Positions 15,449-24,744 are shown, counted from the first letter of the stretch. The stretch is DNA of 36,384 nt from Butyrivibrio sp. (GCF_017635265.1 NZ_JAGBLU010000092.1:1-36384), one strand, 5' to 3'. The notes: generated by a model from the letters alone, not told the origin. A program made the numbers and translations.

Positions 15449-15468
15449 CGCAAAAGGATGTGATTTAT

Positions 15469-17223
15469 ATGAAAAAGTATATTTTAAGAAACTGGTGGAG
15501 ATATACACTTGGGGGCATATGCCTTGTATGCAGTACTTTGGTGGATATTCTCGTACCGTTTATAACACTTTCCATGGTGGATGATGTCATCGTGGGAAGA
15601 AATATGAATATATTCAGAAGAGATATTTTTCTGTATGTGGCAGCAGGTCTTGGAAGGGCAGCTTTCCAGTTTGTTAAAGAGTTTTGCTGTGATATGTCGG
15701 GATGCCGCGTGGCATCAGGCCTTAGAAAGGATATGATGAAGCATATCTTTTCACTTCACAAGGAGTATTTTGATAAACACAATACCGGTGAACTTATGGC
15801 AAGAGTTAAGGATGATGCGGGTTCGGTGTGGGACCTTACAGGCTTTGTGGGAATGCTCATGACAGAGGCTACAGTTTATTTCTTTGGGGTAATCATCTGC
15901 ATGGTGTCACTTAACTGGAAACTTAGCATTGTTCCTCTTGTTTTTATGCCGCCGCTGGCATACATAGCTCTTCATCTGGAAAAGAAACTGAATAAGGATT
16001 ATGACGATACCAGTGAGAAAAATGCCGCTCTTACCAAAGTGGTTGAAGAGAATATCTCCGGAGTAAGAACTGTGAAGGCCTTTTCAGCTGAGAGCTCAGA
16101 GCTTAAGAAATTCGACGAAAAGAACCTTGAATATGCGCAGGCAAATAAGAAGTTTGCCACAGACCTTGCAGATACAGATCCGCTTCTTGGAATGATTCCC
16201 AAGATCATGCAGACTTTCGTTGTGGCAATCGGAGGATATGCTGCGATAAAGGGAAGTATTACCTATGGAACTCTTGTGGCGTTCGTGTCTTATTCTATCA
16301 GCATTGTATGGCCCATAGAGAACCTTGGATGGATGCTGTCTCTTATTTCTCAAGGCCTTGCAGGGTATAAAAAGATTGAGAAGGTGCTGGATACAAAGCC
16401 GCAGATTACTGATGCTTTAACAGAAGCAGATGATGAAAAGAGCTTTCCTGATGCGGTAAAAGGTGATAACAGCGGCGAGATTTCTTTTGACAGTGTTAGT
16501 TTTACAATTGACGGTAAGAGAATCTTAAAGGATATTTCTTTTACCATTGAGAAGGGTAAAACTCTTGGAATCATGGGAGCTACCGGTGCAGGAAAGAGCA
16601 CAATCGTTAACCTTATTGAAAGGTTTTACGATGCTTCGGAAGGCTCTATAAGAATAAACGGAATAGACATAAGAAAAATGCCGCTTGCGGACATTAGGGC
16701 TTTTTCATCAGTAGTAACGCAGGATGTATTTCTTTTCTCTGATACCATTACTGAGAATGTGAGGCTTGGAAGCAAGGCAACTATGGATGAAATAACTGTA
16801 AGGCAGGCCATAAAAAGCGCCCACGCCAAGGATTTTGTTGAAAAGATTACTGACAGTTACGGAGCTGTAATCGGAGAGAGGGGAATCGGACTTTCAGGCG
16901 GACAAAAGCAGAGACTTTCAATTGCCAGAGCTCTTGCCAAGAGGGCAGATCTTCTTATTCTTGATGATTCCACATCGGCCCTTGATATGGAGACTGAGGC
17001 CGCCATACAAAAGGAGCTCAAGGAAAAACGCGATATGAGCAAGATTATCATCGGACATCGAATTTCTTCAGTTAAGGATGCCGATGAGATCATAGTTTTG
17101 GAAAAGGGAATGATTAAAGAAAGGGGCACTCATGCAGAACTTTTAGCCCAAAAGGGGCTATATTACAGTACCTATGAGGCTCAGTACGGAGACTACAGAA
17201 AGGCTATGGCTTCCGGAGAATAA
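15469..17223 (+). CDS. ABC multidrug-type exporter half-transporter, degenerate ATP site
   Basis: The 584-residue protein has a six-helix exporter membrane domain (about 10-300) fused to an ATPase domain (about 335-575). Walker A is GATGAGKST (370-378), the signature LSGGQ (475-479) is canonical, and Walker B reads LLILDDST with Asp499 and Asp500, where the catalytic Glu is normally at position 500. It pairs with the next gene as a heterodimer; the two proteins resemble BmrC/BmrD, LmrC/LmrD and TM287/TM288, in which one site is degenerate and one hydrolyses ATP. Start at ATG 15469, with AAGGA 10 nt upstream; the GTG at 15460 has its site too close. Substrate unknown; drugs, peptides or lipids are possible. 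Confidence 0.9.
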   Translation: MKKYILRNWWRYTLGGICLVCSTLVDILVPFITLSMVDDVIVGRNMNIFRRDIFLYVAAGLGRAAFQFVKEFCCDMSGCRVASGLRKDMMKHIFSLHKEYFDKHNTGELMARVKDDAGSVWDLTGFVGMLMTEATVYFFGVIICMVSLNWKLSIVPLVFMPPLAYIALHLEKKLNKDYDDTSEKNAALTKVVEENISGVRTVKAFSAESSELKKFDEKNLEYAQANKKFATDLADTDPLLGMIPKIMQTFVVAIGGYAAIKGSITYGTLVAFVSYSISIVWPIENLGWMLSLISQGLAGYKKIEKVLDTKPQITDALTEADDEKSFPDAVKGDNSGEISFDSVSFTIDGKRILKDISFTIEKGKTLGIMGATGAGKSTIVNLIERFYDASEGSIRINGIDIRKMPLADIRAFSSVVTQDVFLFSDTITENVRLGSKATMDEITVRQAIKSAHAKDFVEKITDSYGAVIGERGIGLSGGQKQRLSIARALAKRADLLILDDSTSALDMETEAAIQKELKEKRDMSKIIIGHRISSVKDADEIIVLEKGMIKERGTHAELLAQKGLYYSTYEAQYGDYRKAMASGE

Positions 17224-17265
17224 TTTTTAAGAACAGAAAACATAAGGCAAAAGGGAGGTGTTTAC

Positions 17266-19050
17266 ATGGCTATAAACAGCACCAGAGAAGATGAAGAACT
17301 AAAAGAGAGCATAAAGCTTGATGTCTTAAAAAGGCTTTTGGCGAATCTTCTTATATATAGAGGAAAAATTGTTTTGGTCACGCTACTCATTTTTTTGACT
17401 GTAGTGATATCGACGGTTTATCCCCTTATGATTGAAAAAGTAATTGATGATAAAATAGTAAACGGTGATGTAAGTGGGCTTTTTATTATGGCGGGAATAA
17501 TGATTGTTCTTGCCGTTGTGAGCTATTTGGCCACCAGAATCTGGAGAAGGATAATGGCGGATATTTCCAATGATATGATACTGAATATCAGGAGAAAGCT
17601 TTATATTCATATTCAGGAGCTTGGAGTTGATTTTTTTGACCAGAGACCTTCAGGTAAGATTCTTGCAAGAGTTACAGGTGATGTAAATGCGTTAAAAGAG
17701 GTCCTCTCAAGCACAGTGACGACTCTTGCCCCGGAAGCGGTGAGCCTTGTTGTTATCCTTGTGATAATGATTATAAAAAGTCCTGTACTTTCTCTGTCAG
17801 CTGCCGTGGCGGTTCCCATTATTATGTGCGGATTGTACTTTTGTGAGATTCTGGCTCATAAGAGATGGCAGATGCATAAAAAGAAAGATTCGAATATGAC
17901 GGCGTTTATTCACGAAGGCATTGAAGGGGTATCTGTTATACAGAGCTTTAACGCTGAAAAAGAGGCAGAGAGAGAGTTTAGCGGTATAGTTGATGATGTT
18001 ATCAAAGCTTTCAGGTCTGCGGTAATAATTACTGACCTTTACAGTCCTACAATTGAGATTGCAGGAGGTCTTGGAACAGCTACATTATATTATCTTGCAG
18101 TGACAAAGCTTGGAGTTACAGCAGAGTCTATAGGTACACTATCTGCATATGTACTGTATCTTGGAATGTTCTTTAATCCCATAAGGAATCTTGCCAACTA
18201 TTACAACAAGCTGATAACCAATCTTTCATCAGCAGAAAGAGTTTACGAGATAATGGACATGGAGCCTCTTGTAAAAGATAAAGAGAAGGCTGAGGATATG
18301 CCGGAAATTCAGGGAAATGTGGAGTTTGACCATGTGACCTTTGCTTATCCGGATGAGCCTGATGTTGATATCCTTCATGATGTCAGCTTTAAGGCAAAAA
18401 AAGGTGAAACCATTGCACTTGTCGGACCCACAGGTGCGGGCAAGACTACTATAGTGAGTCTTATAAGCAGATTTTATAATACCAAAAGCGGAAGAGTACT
18501 CGTTGACGGCTATGATATCAGCAAAGTAACAATACAGTCCCTCAGAAGTCAGCTGGGAATCATGACTCAGGATAACTATCTGTTTTCCGGCACCATAAGA
18601 GACAACATCAAGTATGGAAGACCTAGTGCTACCGATGAGGAAATGATAGCTGCAGCCAAAGCCGTTCATGCCCATGATTTCATCAATATGATGGAGGATG
18701 GATATGACACGGTTATAACAGAAAGAGGAGGTGGTCTCTCCAACGGTCAGAGGCAGCTGATTGCTTTTGCGAGAACTCTTTTAACCAATCCCAAGATACT
18801 GATACTTGATGAAGCTACGTCAAGCATAGATACCAAGACGGAAATTTTGGTTCAAAGAGGAATAGAAGAGCTTTTAAAGAAGCGAACCTCATTTGTTGTG
18901 GCACACAGGCTTTCAACTATAAAAAATGCTGACAGGATATTCTTTATCGATGATGGAGGAATTCTTGAGTGGGGCAATCATGAGAGCCTTATGGCAAAAA
19001 AAGGAGCTTATTACAACCTTTACGCATCGCAGTTTGTGAGTGCTTCATAA
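17266..19050 (+). CDS. ABC multidrug-type exporter half-transporter, canonical ATP site
   Basis: This 594-residue partner has the same plan: cytoplasmic N-terminal elbow helix, six transmembrane helices (about 35-325), and an ATPase domain (345-590). Walker A is GPTGAGKTT (387-395) and Walker B ILILDEAT has the catalytic Glu516. Its signature is LSNGQ (491-495), departing from LSGGQ. Across the dimer, this protein's intact Walker B faces the intact signature of the upstream partner, while its altered signature faces the partner's Asp-for-Glu site, exactly the consensus/degenerate pairing expected of heterodimeric exporters. GGGAGGTG precedes the ATG by 8 nt; the gap from the upstream gene is 42 nt. 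A strong terminator follows. Confidence 0.92.
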   Translation: MAINSTREDEELKESIKLDVLKRLLANLLIYRGKIVLVTLLIFLTVVISTVYPLMIEKVIDDKIVNGDVSGLFIMAGIMIVLAVVSYLATRIWRRIMADISNDMILNIRRKLYIHIQELGVDFFDQRPSGKILARVTGDVNALKEVLSSTVTTLAPEAVSLVVILVIMIIKSPVLSLSAAVAVPIIMCGLYFCEILAHKRWQMHKKKDSNMTAFIHEGIEGVSVIQSFNAEKEAEREFSGIVDDVIKAFRSAVIITDLYSPTIEIAGGLGTATLYYLAVTKLGVTAESIGTLSAYVLYLGMFFNPIRNLANYYNKLITNLSSAERVYEIMDMEPLVKDKEKAEDMPEIQGNVEFDHVTFAYPDEPDVDILHDVSFKAKKGETIALVGPTGAGKTTIVSLISRFYNTKSGRVLVDGYDISKVTIQSLRSQLGIMTQDNYLFSGTIRDNIKYGRPSATDEEMIAAAKAVHAHDFINMMEDGYDTVITERGGGLSNGQRQLIAFARTLLTNPKILILDEATSSIDTKTEILVQRGIEELLKKRTSFVVAHRLSTIKNADRIFFIDDGGILEWGNHESLMAKKGAYYNLYASQFVSAS

Positions 19051-19064
19051 TGATTTAGAGTAGA

Positions 19065-19108
19065 AAAAATCCGAGAGAACATAGACTGGTTCTTTCGGAT
19101 TTTTTTTC
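19065..19108 (+). terminator. Terminator after ABC exporter operon
   Basis: AAATCCGA-g-AGAAC pairs with GTTCT-t-TCGGATTT, followed by a run of T residues; it starts 15 nt after the stop codon. Confidence 0.9.
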
Positions 19109-19153
19109 CTGTATATGGTAAAAAAATGTAATTTTATATCGTGTGAAATTATA

Positions 19154-19181
19154 TTGTAATAAATATTTTATATGCTATAAT
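19154..19181 (+). promoter_or_regulatory. Promoter of binding-protein/chemoreceptor operon
   Basis: TTGTAA at 19154-19159 and TATAAT at 19176-19181 are 16 bp apart in a very A/T-rich context. The predicted leader is about 130 nt long. Confidence 0.55.
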
Positions 19182-19221
19182 GACATTCTGCTACCGTATA
19201 AATATGCGAAAAAACAATGAT

Positions 19222-19278
19222 ACAGTTGCCGGATAGTAGAAATAAAAATGCGATAACTGTGGCGCTTATCTACTTTTT
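19222..19278 (+). promoter_or_regulatory. Attenuator-like leader with alternative pairings
   Basis: Two helices interlock. ACAGTT (19222-19227) pairs with AACTGT (19255-19260). AGTAG/TAA (from 19235) pairs with TTATCTACT (19266-19274), which runs into TTTTT. The order A-B-A'-B' means the first helix either forms a pseudoknot with, or competes against, the terminator-like second one. It does not match a riboswitch class that I recognise. Confidence 0.4.
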
Positions 19279-19319
19279 GATATTTATACAGAATGTTTTT
19301 TTGCTTTAGTGGAGGAATA

Positions 19320-20786
19320 ATGAACAGGAAAGTACGGATAATTAATTCAGCCATGATATCAGCAGCTCTTTTGCTTACGGCTTGCGGAAGCTCACAGGAC
19401 ATGTCTTCTATCGGAAGAGAAGGACTGACAAAGGAAGACGTTATAGGCAGCGCCTATAATAGTGCTGTTAAACCGGAGTCTATAACCATAATGGTTGATG
19501 GGACTCTTGTAACACAGGAAAATGGCAGAGATGAGTTTGAAAAAAGGTGGGAGGACCTGACAGGAATTGATCTTGTAATAATCCAGCCTGAGCATGATGT
19601 TTACTATGAGGAAGTTTCAAAAGCATTTGAAGAGGGAAATCTTCCGGATGTGGTGCTTTTAAGTTCCAATTACTATACCACGTATGCAGCTCAGGAGCTG
19701 CTTGCAGACATAACCCCTTATTATAGCGGTTCAGATCTTGAAAAAAAGGTAAGTGAAGCAGGTAAGAGTGCTCTGATAGACGGCCTTAAGATAAACGGTA
19801 AGCTTTATGGCATATCTCCTACAAGGGGAAACGGATGTGTGACTTATATCAAGAAGGCGTGGCTTGATAACGTAGGACTTGATGTACCAACTAATTATGA
19901 TGAGTATATGGAAGTTCTTAAGGCATTTACCGAAGGCGATCCTGATGGAGACGGAATAAACGGTAACACCTACGCAGTTTCTGCAGCAGGAATAATTAAT
20001 AATGAGGCACCGTATATCAACTATTTGCCGGAGTTTTATCAGGATGCTTATCCATCATTTTATGAAAAAGAAGATGGAACCTGGGCTGACGGCTTTATGG
20101 ATGAAGAGATGAAGCAGGCTCTTGTAAGGCTTAGGGATGCATATTCAAAGGGATATCTGGATAAAGATATTGTGGATAACGGAACCGGTGATTGCAGGGA
20201 TAAGTTCTATGCCAATGAATTTGGTATTTTTACATATTGGGCAGGAACATGGGCAAAGACACTTTCCGGGAAACTTGTAGAGGCAGGTGTTGATGGAGAA
20301 CTGATTGCTATGCCCCCTATTGCAGAGACAGGTCTTTATCTTGAAAGAGTTGCACCTGTATGGTGCATAACTTCAGCTTGTGACAATCCATCAGGCGTAT
20401 ATAAATATTTCATGGAAACAATGAATGATGGAGGCGAGATTGAAGAGTTATGGACTTACAGTCCAATATCAGACAGCTTTGCCAAAAATCATATAGATCA
20501 TCTTCTTGCTACTGTAGCTCTTACAAATGATCCGGGAGCAGGCAGTATCACTGAGGATCAGGCTAAAGCGCTTCAGATTTTTAATGATAACAGTAAAATG
20601 GCAGACTTGCCATATAGTACGGATGCATATTCTCTTTATAATGAAGATTTAATGAGTCTTAAGAAAGAGTTGATAAAAAAGGTTGTTGTTGACGGTGCGG
20701 ATATTGAGACCTCCTATGCTGAATTTGCAGCAGCAAACGGAGCATATATGTCGCAGGCGATTGTGGATTCACTTAATGCGGAGTAA
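19320..20786 (+). CDS. Extracellular solute-binding lipoprotein, family 1 (sugar type)
   Basis: The 488-residue protein begins with a lipoprotein signal peptide whose lipobox LTAC places the lipidated cysteine at residue 22. The rest is a type I periplasmic-binding fold of the carbohydrate group, with a DPDGDGING loop (about 205-213 of the precursor) resembling the Ca-binding insert typical of such lipoproteins in Clostridia and Paenibacillus. It should be tethered outside the membrane and bind an oligosaccharide. No permease or ATPase gene is adjacent; instead a chemoreceptor gene follows after 12 nt. ATG 19320 has GGAGG 4 nt upstream; the frame extends upstream to 19293 without a site. Confidence 0.88.
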   Translation: MNRKVRIINSAMISAALLLTACGSSQDMSSIGREGLTKEDVIGSAYNSAVKPESITIMVDGTLVTQENGRDEFEKRWEDLTGIDLVIIQPEHDVYYEEVSKAFEEGNLPDVVLLSSNYYTTYAAQELLADITPYYSGSDLEKKVSEAGKSALIDGLKINGKLYGISPTRGNGCVTYIKKAWLDNVGLDVPTNYDEYMEVLKAFTEGDPDGDGINGNTYAVSAAGIINNEAPYINYLPEFYQDAYPSFYEKEDGTWADGFMDEEMKQALVRLRDAYSKGYLDKDIVDNGTGDCRDKFYANEFGIFTYWAGTWAKTLSGKLVEAGVDGELIAMPPIAETGLYLERVAPVWCITSACDNPSGVYKYFMETMNDGGEIEELWTYSPISDSFAKNHIDHLLATVALTNDPGAGSITEDQAKALQIFNDNSKMADLPYSTDAYSLYNEDLMSLKKELIKKVVVDGADIETSYAEFAAANGAYMSQAIVDSLNAE

Positions 20787-20798
20787 GGAGCAGAGATT

Positions 20799-22523
20799 AT
20801 GGAAAAGGGAAGAGGAATAAGATTCAGTATAAGGTCAAAAATAACTATCGGAAGTATTTTGTTAAATGTAATTATATGCGCTGTCATGGGAATCTCAATA
20901 TATCGCTTTGTTCGTGACAGTTATGTTACAAGTGCTTCGGAAAATACATTGGCAATAAGCCAGATAGCTGCAAAACAGTTAAACGGTAACCTGCTGGGAC
21001 TATTGGAAACGGGAGCTGATAACAGCTATGCCAATACAGTTATGCAGGAAGATATGGCAGAGGTAGTAAGCTCAGCCAATATAAGTTCTATTTATACCGC
21101 AGGAATGAGAAACGGAGAACTTGTATATTTATCCCGTCCTGTTTCTGACGGAATGAGTATCGGTGCTTTGGTTGAGGATGAATACAAGGAGGCTATGACA
21201 GAAGCGCTGAGTACATCAGGATATGTATCAGCCGATATCAGGAAGACAACCACCGGAGTAAGCTATATTACAGCCTATGCGCCTATTTTTAACAAGGCAG
21301 GAGAAACTGTAGGAATACTGGGAATAGATTATATTGTGGAAGAGCTTGTAAATTCTCTTAACGCTATTGTAAAAACTACAATAATAATCGGTGTGGTACT
21401 TTCAATTCTTTCGGCAATTATTTCTATTCTTCTTGCCAATGGAATTGCCAACGGACTTAGCAAGGTTGACAAGAAGATCGGAGATCTTGTAAGCAATAAC
21501 GGAGATCTTACTCAGAAGATCGAAGTCAGAGGAAATGATGAAGTTTCTGATATTGCAGATAGTATCAACAGCCTCCTTGAATACATAAGGGAGGTTGTAG
21601 GCTCAATATATACAAGCTCCAACAGGCTTTCAGGTTCAGTTGATACTGCACTTGACACCACAGTTAAGACCAATGACCAGCTTGATGGAGTATCTGCCAC
21701 TATGGAAGAAATGAGTGCTGCGATGGAAGAAACATCTGCATCACTTCAGCAGGTTCAGAGCTCAACAAGCAAGATTAAAGATGATGTACAGGACATGTAC
21801 GTAAGTGTTCGTGAAGGAACGGATTATGCAGGTAATATGGAGCAGCGTGCTATGGAAATGAGGCAGCATGCTGAGGATGAAACGAACCTGGCAAAAACAG
21901 CGGCTGATGATATGACCAATAATCTTAATGAAAAGATTGAGAAATCAAAGGCAGTTGAAGGCATCAGCAACCTTACGCAGACAATACTTGATATAGCATC
22001 TCAGACAAATCTTTTATCTCTTAACGCCAGCATAGAAGCAGCAAGAGCCGGCGAACACGGCAAGGGCTTTGCGGTTGTTGCCGGAGAGATAAGCTCACTT
22101 GCAACCAATTCTGCCGATACAGCCAAGAAGATTCAGAAGATTTCCGATGAGGTAATAGGAACTGTAAGAGAATTGGCAGAAGAAGCAACCAAAATGGTTG
22201 AATTTGTCCGTGAGAAGACAGTAGCCGGATATGTTCAGCTTATGGATACAGGGCTGCAGTATCAGGAAGATGCTCAAAAGATATCTGAAATGCTAAAAAA
22301 TGTAGAACGAGCTTCCCATAATATAGAAAGCTCAATGAATGTGGTATCAGATGCTATGACCGATGTTTCTACAGCTGTAGATGAAAGCGCAAGGGGCATC
22401 AGTGATGTGGCAGGTGCAGTTGCAGAGATGTCAGATAATATGAGACAGAACAAAGACGTTGTTAATGAAAATGCTAATATTGCACAGCAGCTTGATAGTG
22501 AAGTAAATAAGTTCAAATTCTAA
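20799..22523 (+). CDS. Methyl-accepting chemotaxis protein with Cache-like sensor
   Basis: The 574-residue receptor has transmembrane helix 1 (about 14-35), an extracellular domain of about 155 residues with Cache-like features (ending [22 protein letters not shown]), helix 2 (about 191-213), HAMP (about 214-270) and a long cytoplasmic coiled-coil signalling domain. The conserved hairpin tip is clear: [20 protein letters not shown] with [15 protein letters not shown]. It relays ligand binding to CheA/CheW and thus to flagella, implying a motile organism. It shares an operon with the binding lipoprotein upstream (12-nt gap, AAGGAG site), suggesting that the lipoprotein-ligand complex may be its stimulus. 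Terminated by a nested hairpin. Confidence 0.93.
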   Translation: MEKGRGIRFSIRSKITIGSILLNVIICAVMGISIYRFVRDSYVTSASENTLAISQIAAKQLNGNLLGLLETGADNSYANTVMQEDMAEVVSSANISSIYTAGMRNGELVYLSRPVSDGMSIGALVEDEYKEAMTEALSTSGYVSADIRKTTTGVSYITAYAPIFNKAGETVGILGIDYIVEELVNSLNAIVKTTIIIGVVLSILSAIISILLANGIANGLSKVDKKIGDLVSNNGDLTQKIEVRGNDEVSDIADSINSLLEYIREVVGSIYTSSNRLSGSVDTALDTTVKTNDQLDGVSATMEEMSAAMEETSASLQQVQSSTSKIKDDVQDMYVSVREGTDYAGNMEQRAMEMRQHAEDETNLAKTAADDMTNNLNEKIEKSKAVEGISNLTQTILDIASQTNLLSLNASIEAARAGEHGKGFAVVAGEISSLATNSADTAKKIQKISDEVIGTVRELAEEATKMVEFVREKTVAGYVQLMDTGLQYQEDAQKISEMLKNVERASHNIESSMNVVSDAMTDVSTAVDESARGISDVAGAVAEMSDNMRQNKDVVNENANIAQQLDSEVNKFKF

Positions 22524-22530
22524 ATAAAAA

Positions 22531-22616
22531 ACAGGTCCCTGTCCTGAGGTGCCCCCAAAAGCTAGATTTTAGGTCTGACTTTTGGGGGAAGTACAGATTG
22601 GGACCTGTTTTTTTAT
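22531..22616. terminator. Nested bidirectional terminator between convergent genes
   Basis: AACAGGTCCC (22531-22540) pairs with GGGACCTGTT (22601-22610), and inside it CCCCCAAAA (22553-22561) pairs with TTTTGGGGG (22581-22589). TTTTTTT follows on the plus strand and TTTTTT on the minus strand. It serves both the chemoreceptor and the purH genes. The two-tier architecture, about 80 nt, is larger than a normal terminator. Confidence 0.8.
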
Positions 22617-22642
22617 CTGAATATCTTTGAAATTAGAAATTA

Positions 22643-23821
22643 TTAGTGATGGAAGAGGCGAAGTCCTGTGAACGCCATTACCATGTCATGGCTGTTTGCT
22701 GCCTCAATTACATTGTCATCACGAACGGAACCGCCCGGCTGTGCAACGTATTTAACACCGCTCCTGTAAGCTCTTTCGATATTGTCTCCAAATGGGAAGA
22801 ATGCATCTGAACCAAGAGCAACATCTGTGTTCTTATCAAGCCATGCTCTCTTTTCAGTTTCTGTGAATACAGGTGGCTTTTCCTTGAAGATATGTTCCCA
22901 CTTTCCATCTGCTAAAACATCCATGTAATCTGCGCCAATATAAAGGTCGATAGCGTTATCTCTGTCAGGACGTTTAATTGTATCAAGGAATGGAAGATTA
23001 AGTACCTGTGGAGCCTGACGAAGGAACCAGTTATCAGCTTTTGAACCGGCAAGTCTTGTGCAGTGGATACGGGACTGCTGGCCGGCACCGATACCTATAG
23101 CCTGTCCGCCCTTTACATAGCAAACGGAGTTGGACTGTGTGTATTTAAGGGTAATAAGAGCGATAATAAGGTCAATCTTTGCAGACTGTGGAAGGTCTTT
23201 GTTGTCTGTGACGATATTATTCAGCATATCTTCACCAATCTCAATGAAGTTATGACCTTGCTCAAATGTTATTCCGAAAACCTGTTTTTTCTCGATTTCT
23301 TCAGGAACATAGCTTTCATCTACCTTAATTACAGCATAGTTGCCGTTCTTTTTGGCCTTAAGTATTTCAAGTGCTTCATCGGTATAGCCGGGAGCTATGA
23401 TTCCGTCTGAAACTTCTCTTTTTACAAGCTTGGCTGTGTCAACGTCGCAGACATCAGATAAAGAAATGAAATCACCAAAAGAAGACATTCTGTCAGCGCC
23501 GCGGGCTCTTGCGTAAGCATTGGCAAGGGGGCTGAGTTCTCCAAGATCCTCTACCCAGTATATTTTCTTTTCTATATCTGTAAGGGGAGTTCCGACAGCA
23601 GCACCTGCAGGTGAAACGTGTTTAAAGGAAGTTGCCGCAGGAAGTCCGGTTGCTTTTTTTAACTCTGAAACAAGCTGCCATCCATTGAGCGCGTCAAGAA
23701 GGTTGATATATCCCGGTTTTCCGTTTAATACCTCAATTGGAAGATCTTTTCCGTTTTCCATATATACACGGGATGGTTTCTGATTTGGGTTACATCCGTA
23801 TTTAAGCTGAATTTCGTTCAT
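22643..23821 (-). CDS. purH: AICAR transformylase (PurH C-terminal domain only)
   Basis: The 392-residue enzyme catalyses transfer of the formyl group from 10-formyl-THF to AICAR, the ninth step of purine biosynthesis. It corresponds only to the transformylase half of bifunctional PurH: the Lys67-His68 pair in [11 protein letters not shown] matches the catalytic Lys-His of the family, and the C-terminal [13 protein letters not shown] and QPGGSVRDD motifs are present. The N-terminal IMP cyclohydrolase (MGS-like) domain is absent, and that activity is supplied by the PurO-like gene just upstream. GAGGAG precedes the ATG by 7 nt. A 128-nt gap separates it from that gene; the promoter there is unclear, so co-transcription under the ZTP riboswitch is likely. 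Confidence 0.92.
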   Translation of the reverse strand: MNEIQLKYGCNPNQKPSRVYMENGKDLPIEVLNGKPGYINLLDALNGWQLVSELKKATGLPAATSFKHVSPAGAAVGTPLTDIEKKIYWVEDLGELSPLANAYARARGADRMSSFGDFISLSDVCDVDTAKLVKREVSDGIIAPGYTDEALEILKAKKNGNYAVIKVDESYVPEEIEKKQVFGITFEQGHNFIEIGEDMLNNIVTDNKDLPQSAKIDLIIALITLKYTQSNSVCYVKGGQAIGIGAGQQSRIHCTRLAGSKADNWFLRQAPQVLNLPFLDTIKRPDRDNAIDLYIGADYMDVLADGKWEHIFKEKPPVFTETEKRAWLDKNTDVALGSDAFFPFGDNIERAYRSGVKYVAQPGGSVRDDNVIEAANSHDMVMAFTGLRLFHH

Positions 23822-23949
23822 GTTATTCTCCTCTGAAAATAGTTTAAATTTGATAAACTTCGATAAAACTTTTTACTGAAAGTGACTTATGCATTATGCT
23901 TTTGTGAAATTCGTAACATATGAGGATTTCTGTATTTTAGTTTAAGAAG

Positions 23950-24657
23950 TCATGCATTCTTGTTTACAATTCGTGTCTCATATTTTCCTGTAGCAATTTC
24001 AATATATCTTGTGAATAGAGATACCTTATTATCTTCATTAAGCGCATTCCATATATTTTCTGTGAAAGTATCAATATCACCTGATATATTTACTCTGGTA
24101 GGTTCGCCTTCAAAACTAGGAAGGGGATTTCCGTCCTTCATATATGTGTGGATGAAATATCCTTCGCCGGCCTTCGGATTGTCGTATGTATAGGTGAATC
24201 TAAGGCACTGGTCAGGATCGCCGTTGTTGCTTTTTAATATAGACATTGCAAAATCATATTTGCCGTTTTCTACGTTCATGAGACCTGAAATTCTGGGTGT
24301 GTAATTGGGGGCATCCGGCTCAAACTCTCTTGTTCTAAGGGATTCTTCGAAAGTCTTACCTTCTTTCATAAGATCATAGACGGTATCAGTCTGATCACCG
24401 TTTGTTACAATGGTTGAAGTACCAAGTACGCGAACAGGTGCGTAGATAATAAGACTTGGATCTTCCATCTTGGAAGGATCAAAAGCCTGTGTGCGGATTC
24501 CCTCACCGTCTTCTACAAATACGCGGTTTCTTGAGTTTTCACTTCTTCCCATGATGAAATATGCACAAACTGCATATTTTCCATCCTCTGAAGTACCGAT
24601 TACAATACCTCTCCCGGGATAGGAGGTGCTTCCGATTTCTTTTTGTAAATCTACCAT
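23950..24657 (-). CDS. PurO-type IMP cyclohydrolase
   Basis: The 235-residue protein belongs to the IMP cyclohydrolase family related to archaeal PurO (Pfam IMP_cyclohyd), recognisable from the N-terminal SYPGRGIVIG and AYFIMGRSENSRNR segments. It should close the ring of FAICAR to give IMP, the last step of the pathway, complementing the neighbouring transformylase-only PurH. The start is ATG 24657, with AAAGGA about 7 nt upstream; the frame remains open for 62 more codons upstream, but that stretch is the ZTP riboswitch and terminator, not protein. The gene context (ZTP riboswitch, purH) supports the purine assignment strongly. Confidence 0.88.
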   Translation of the reverse strand: MVDLQKEIGSTSYPGRGIVIGTSEDGKYAVCAYFIMGRSENSRNRVFVEDGEGIRTQAFDPSKMEDPSLIIYAPVRVLGTSTIVTNGDQTDTVYDLMKEGKTFEESLRTREFEPDAPNYTPRISGLMNVENGKYDFAMSILKSNNGDPDQCLRFTYTYDNPKAGEGYFIHTYMKDGNPLPSFEGEPTRVNISGDIDTFTENIWNALNEDNKVSLFTRYIEIATGKYETRIVNKNA

Positions 24658-24699
24658 TTTCTTATCCTTTCTTGTAGTTGCTAAAGAAGCTGAACACGC

Positions 24700-24744
24700 A
24701 AAAACCGCCTGAGCATTCCACTTATAAGCGGTTGCCCAGGCGGT
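24700..24744 (-). terminator. Riboswitch-controlled terminator
   Basis: On the minus strand, ACCGCCTGgGCA (24744-24733) pairs with TGCtCAGGCGGT (24715-24704), with an additional CCGCTTATAAGTGG hairpin at the apex, then TTTTT (24704-24700). The 5' arm is the conserved CCGCCTGGGC of the ZTP aptamer, so ligand binding and termination exclude each other. Confidence 0.88.
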
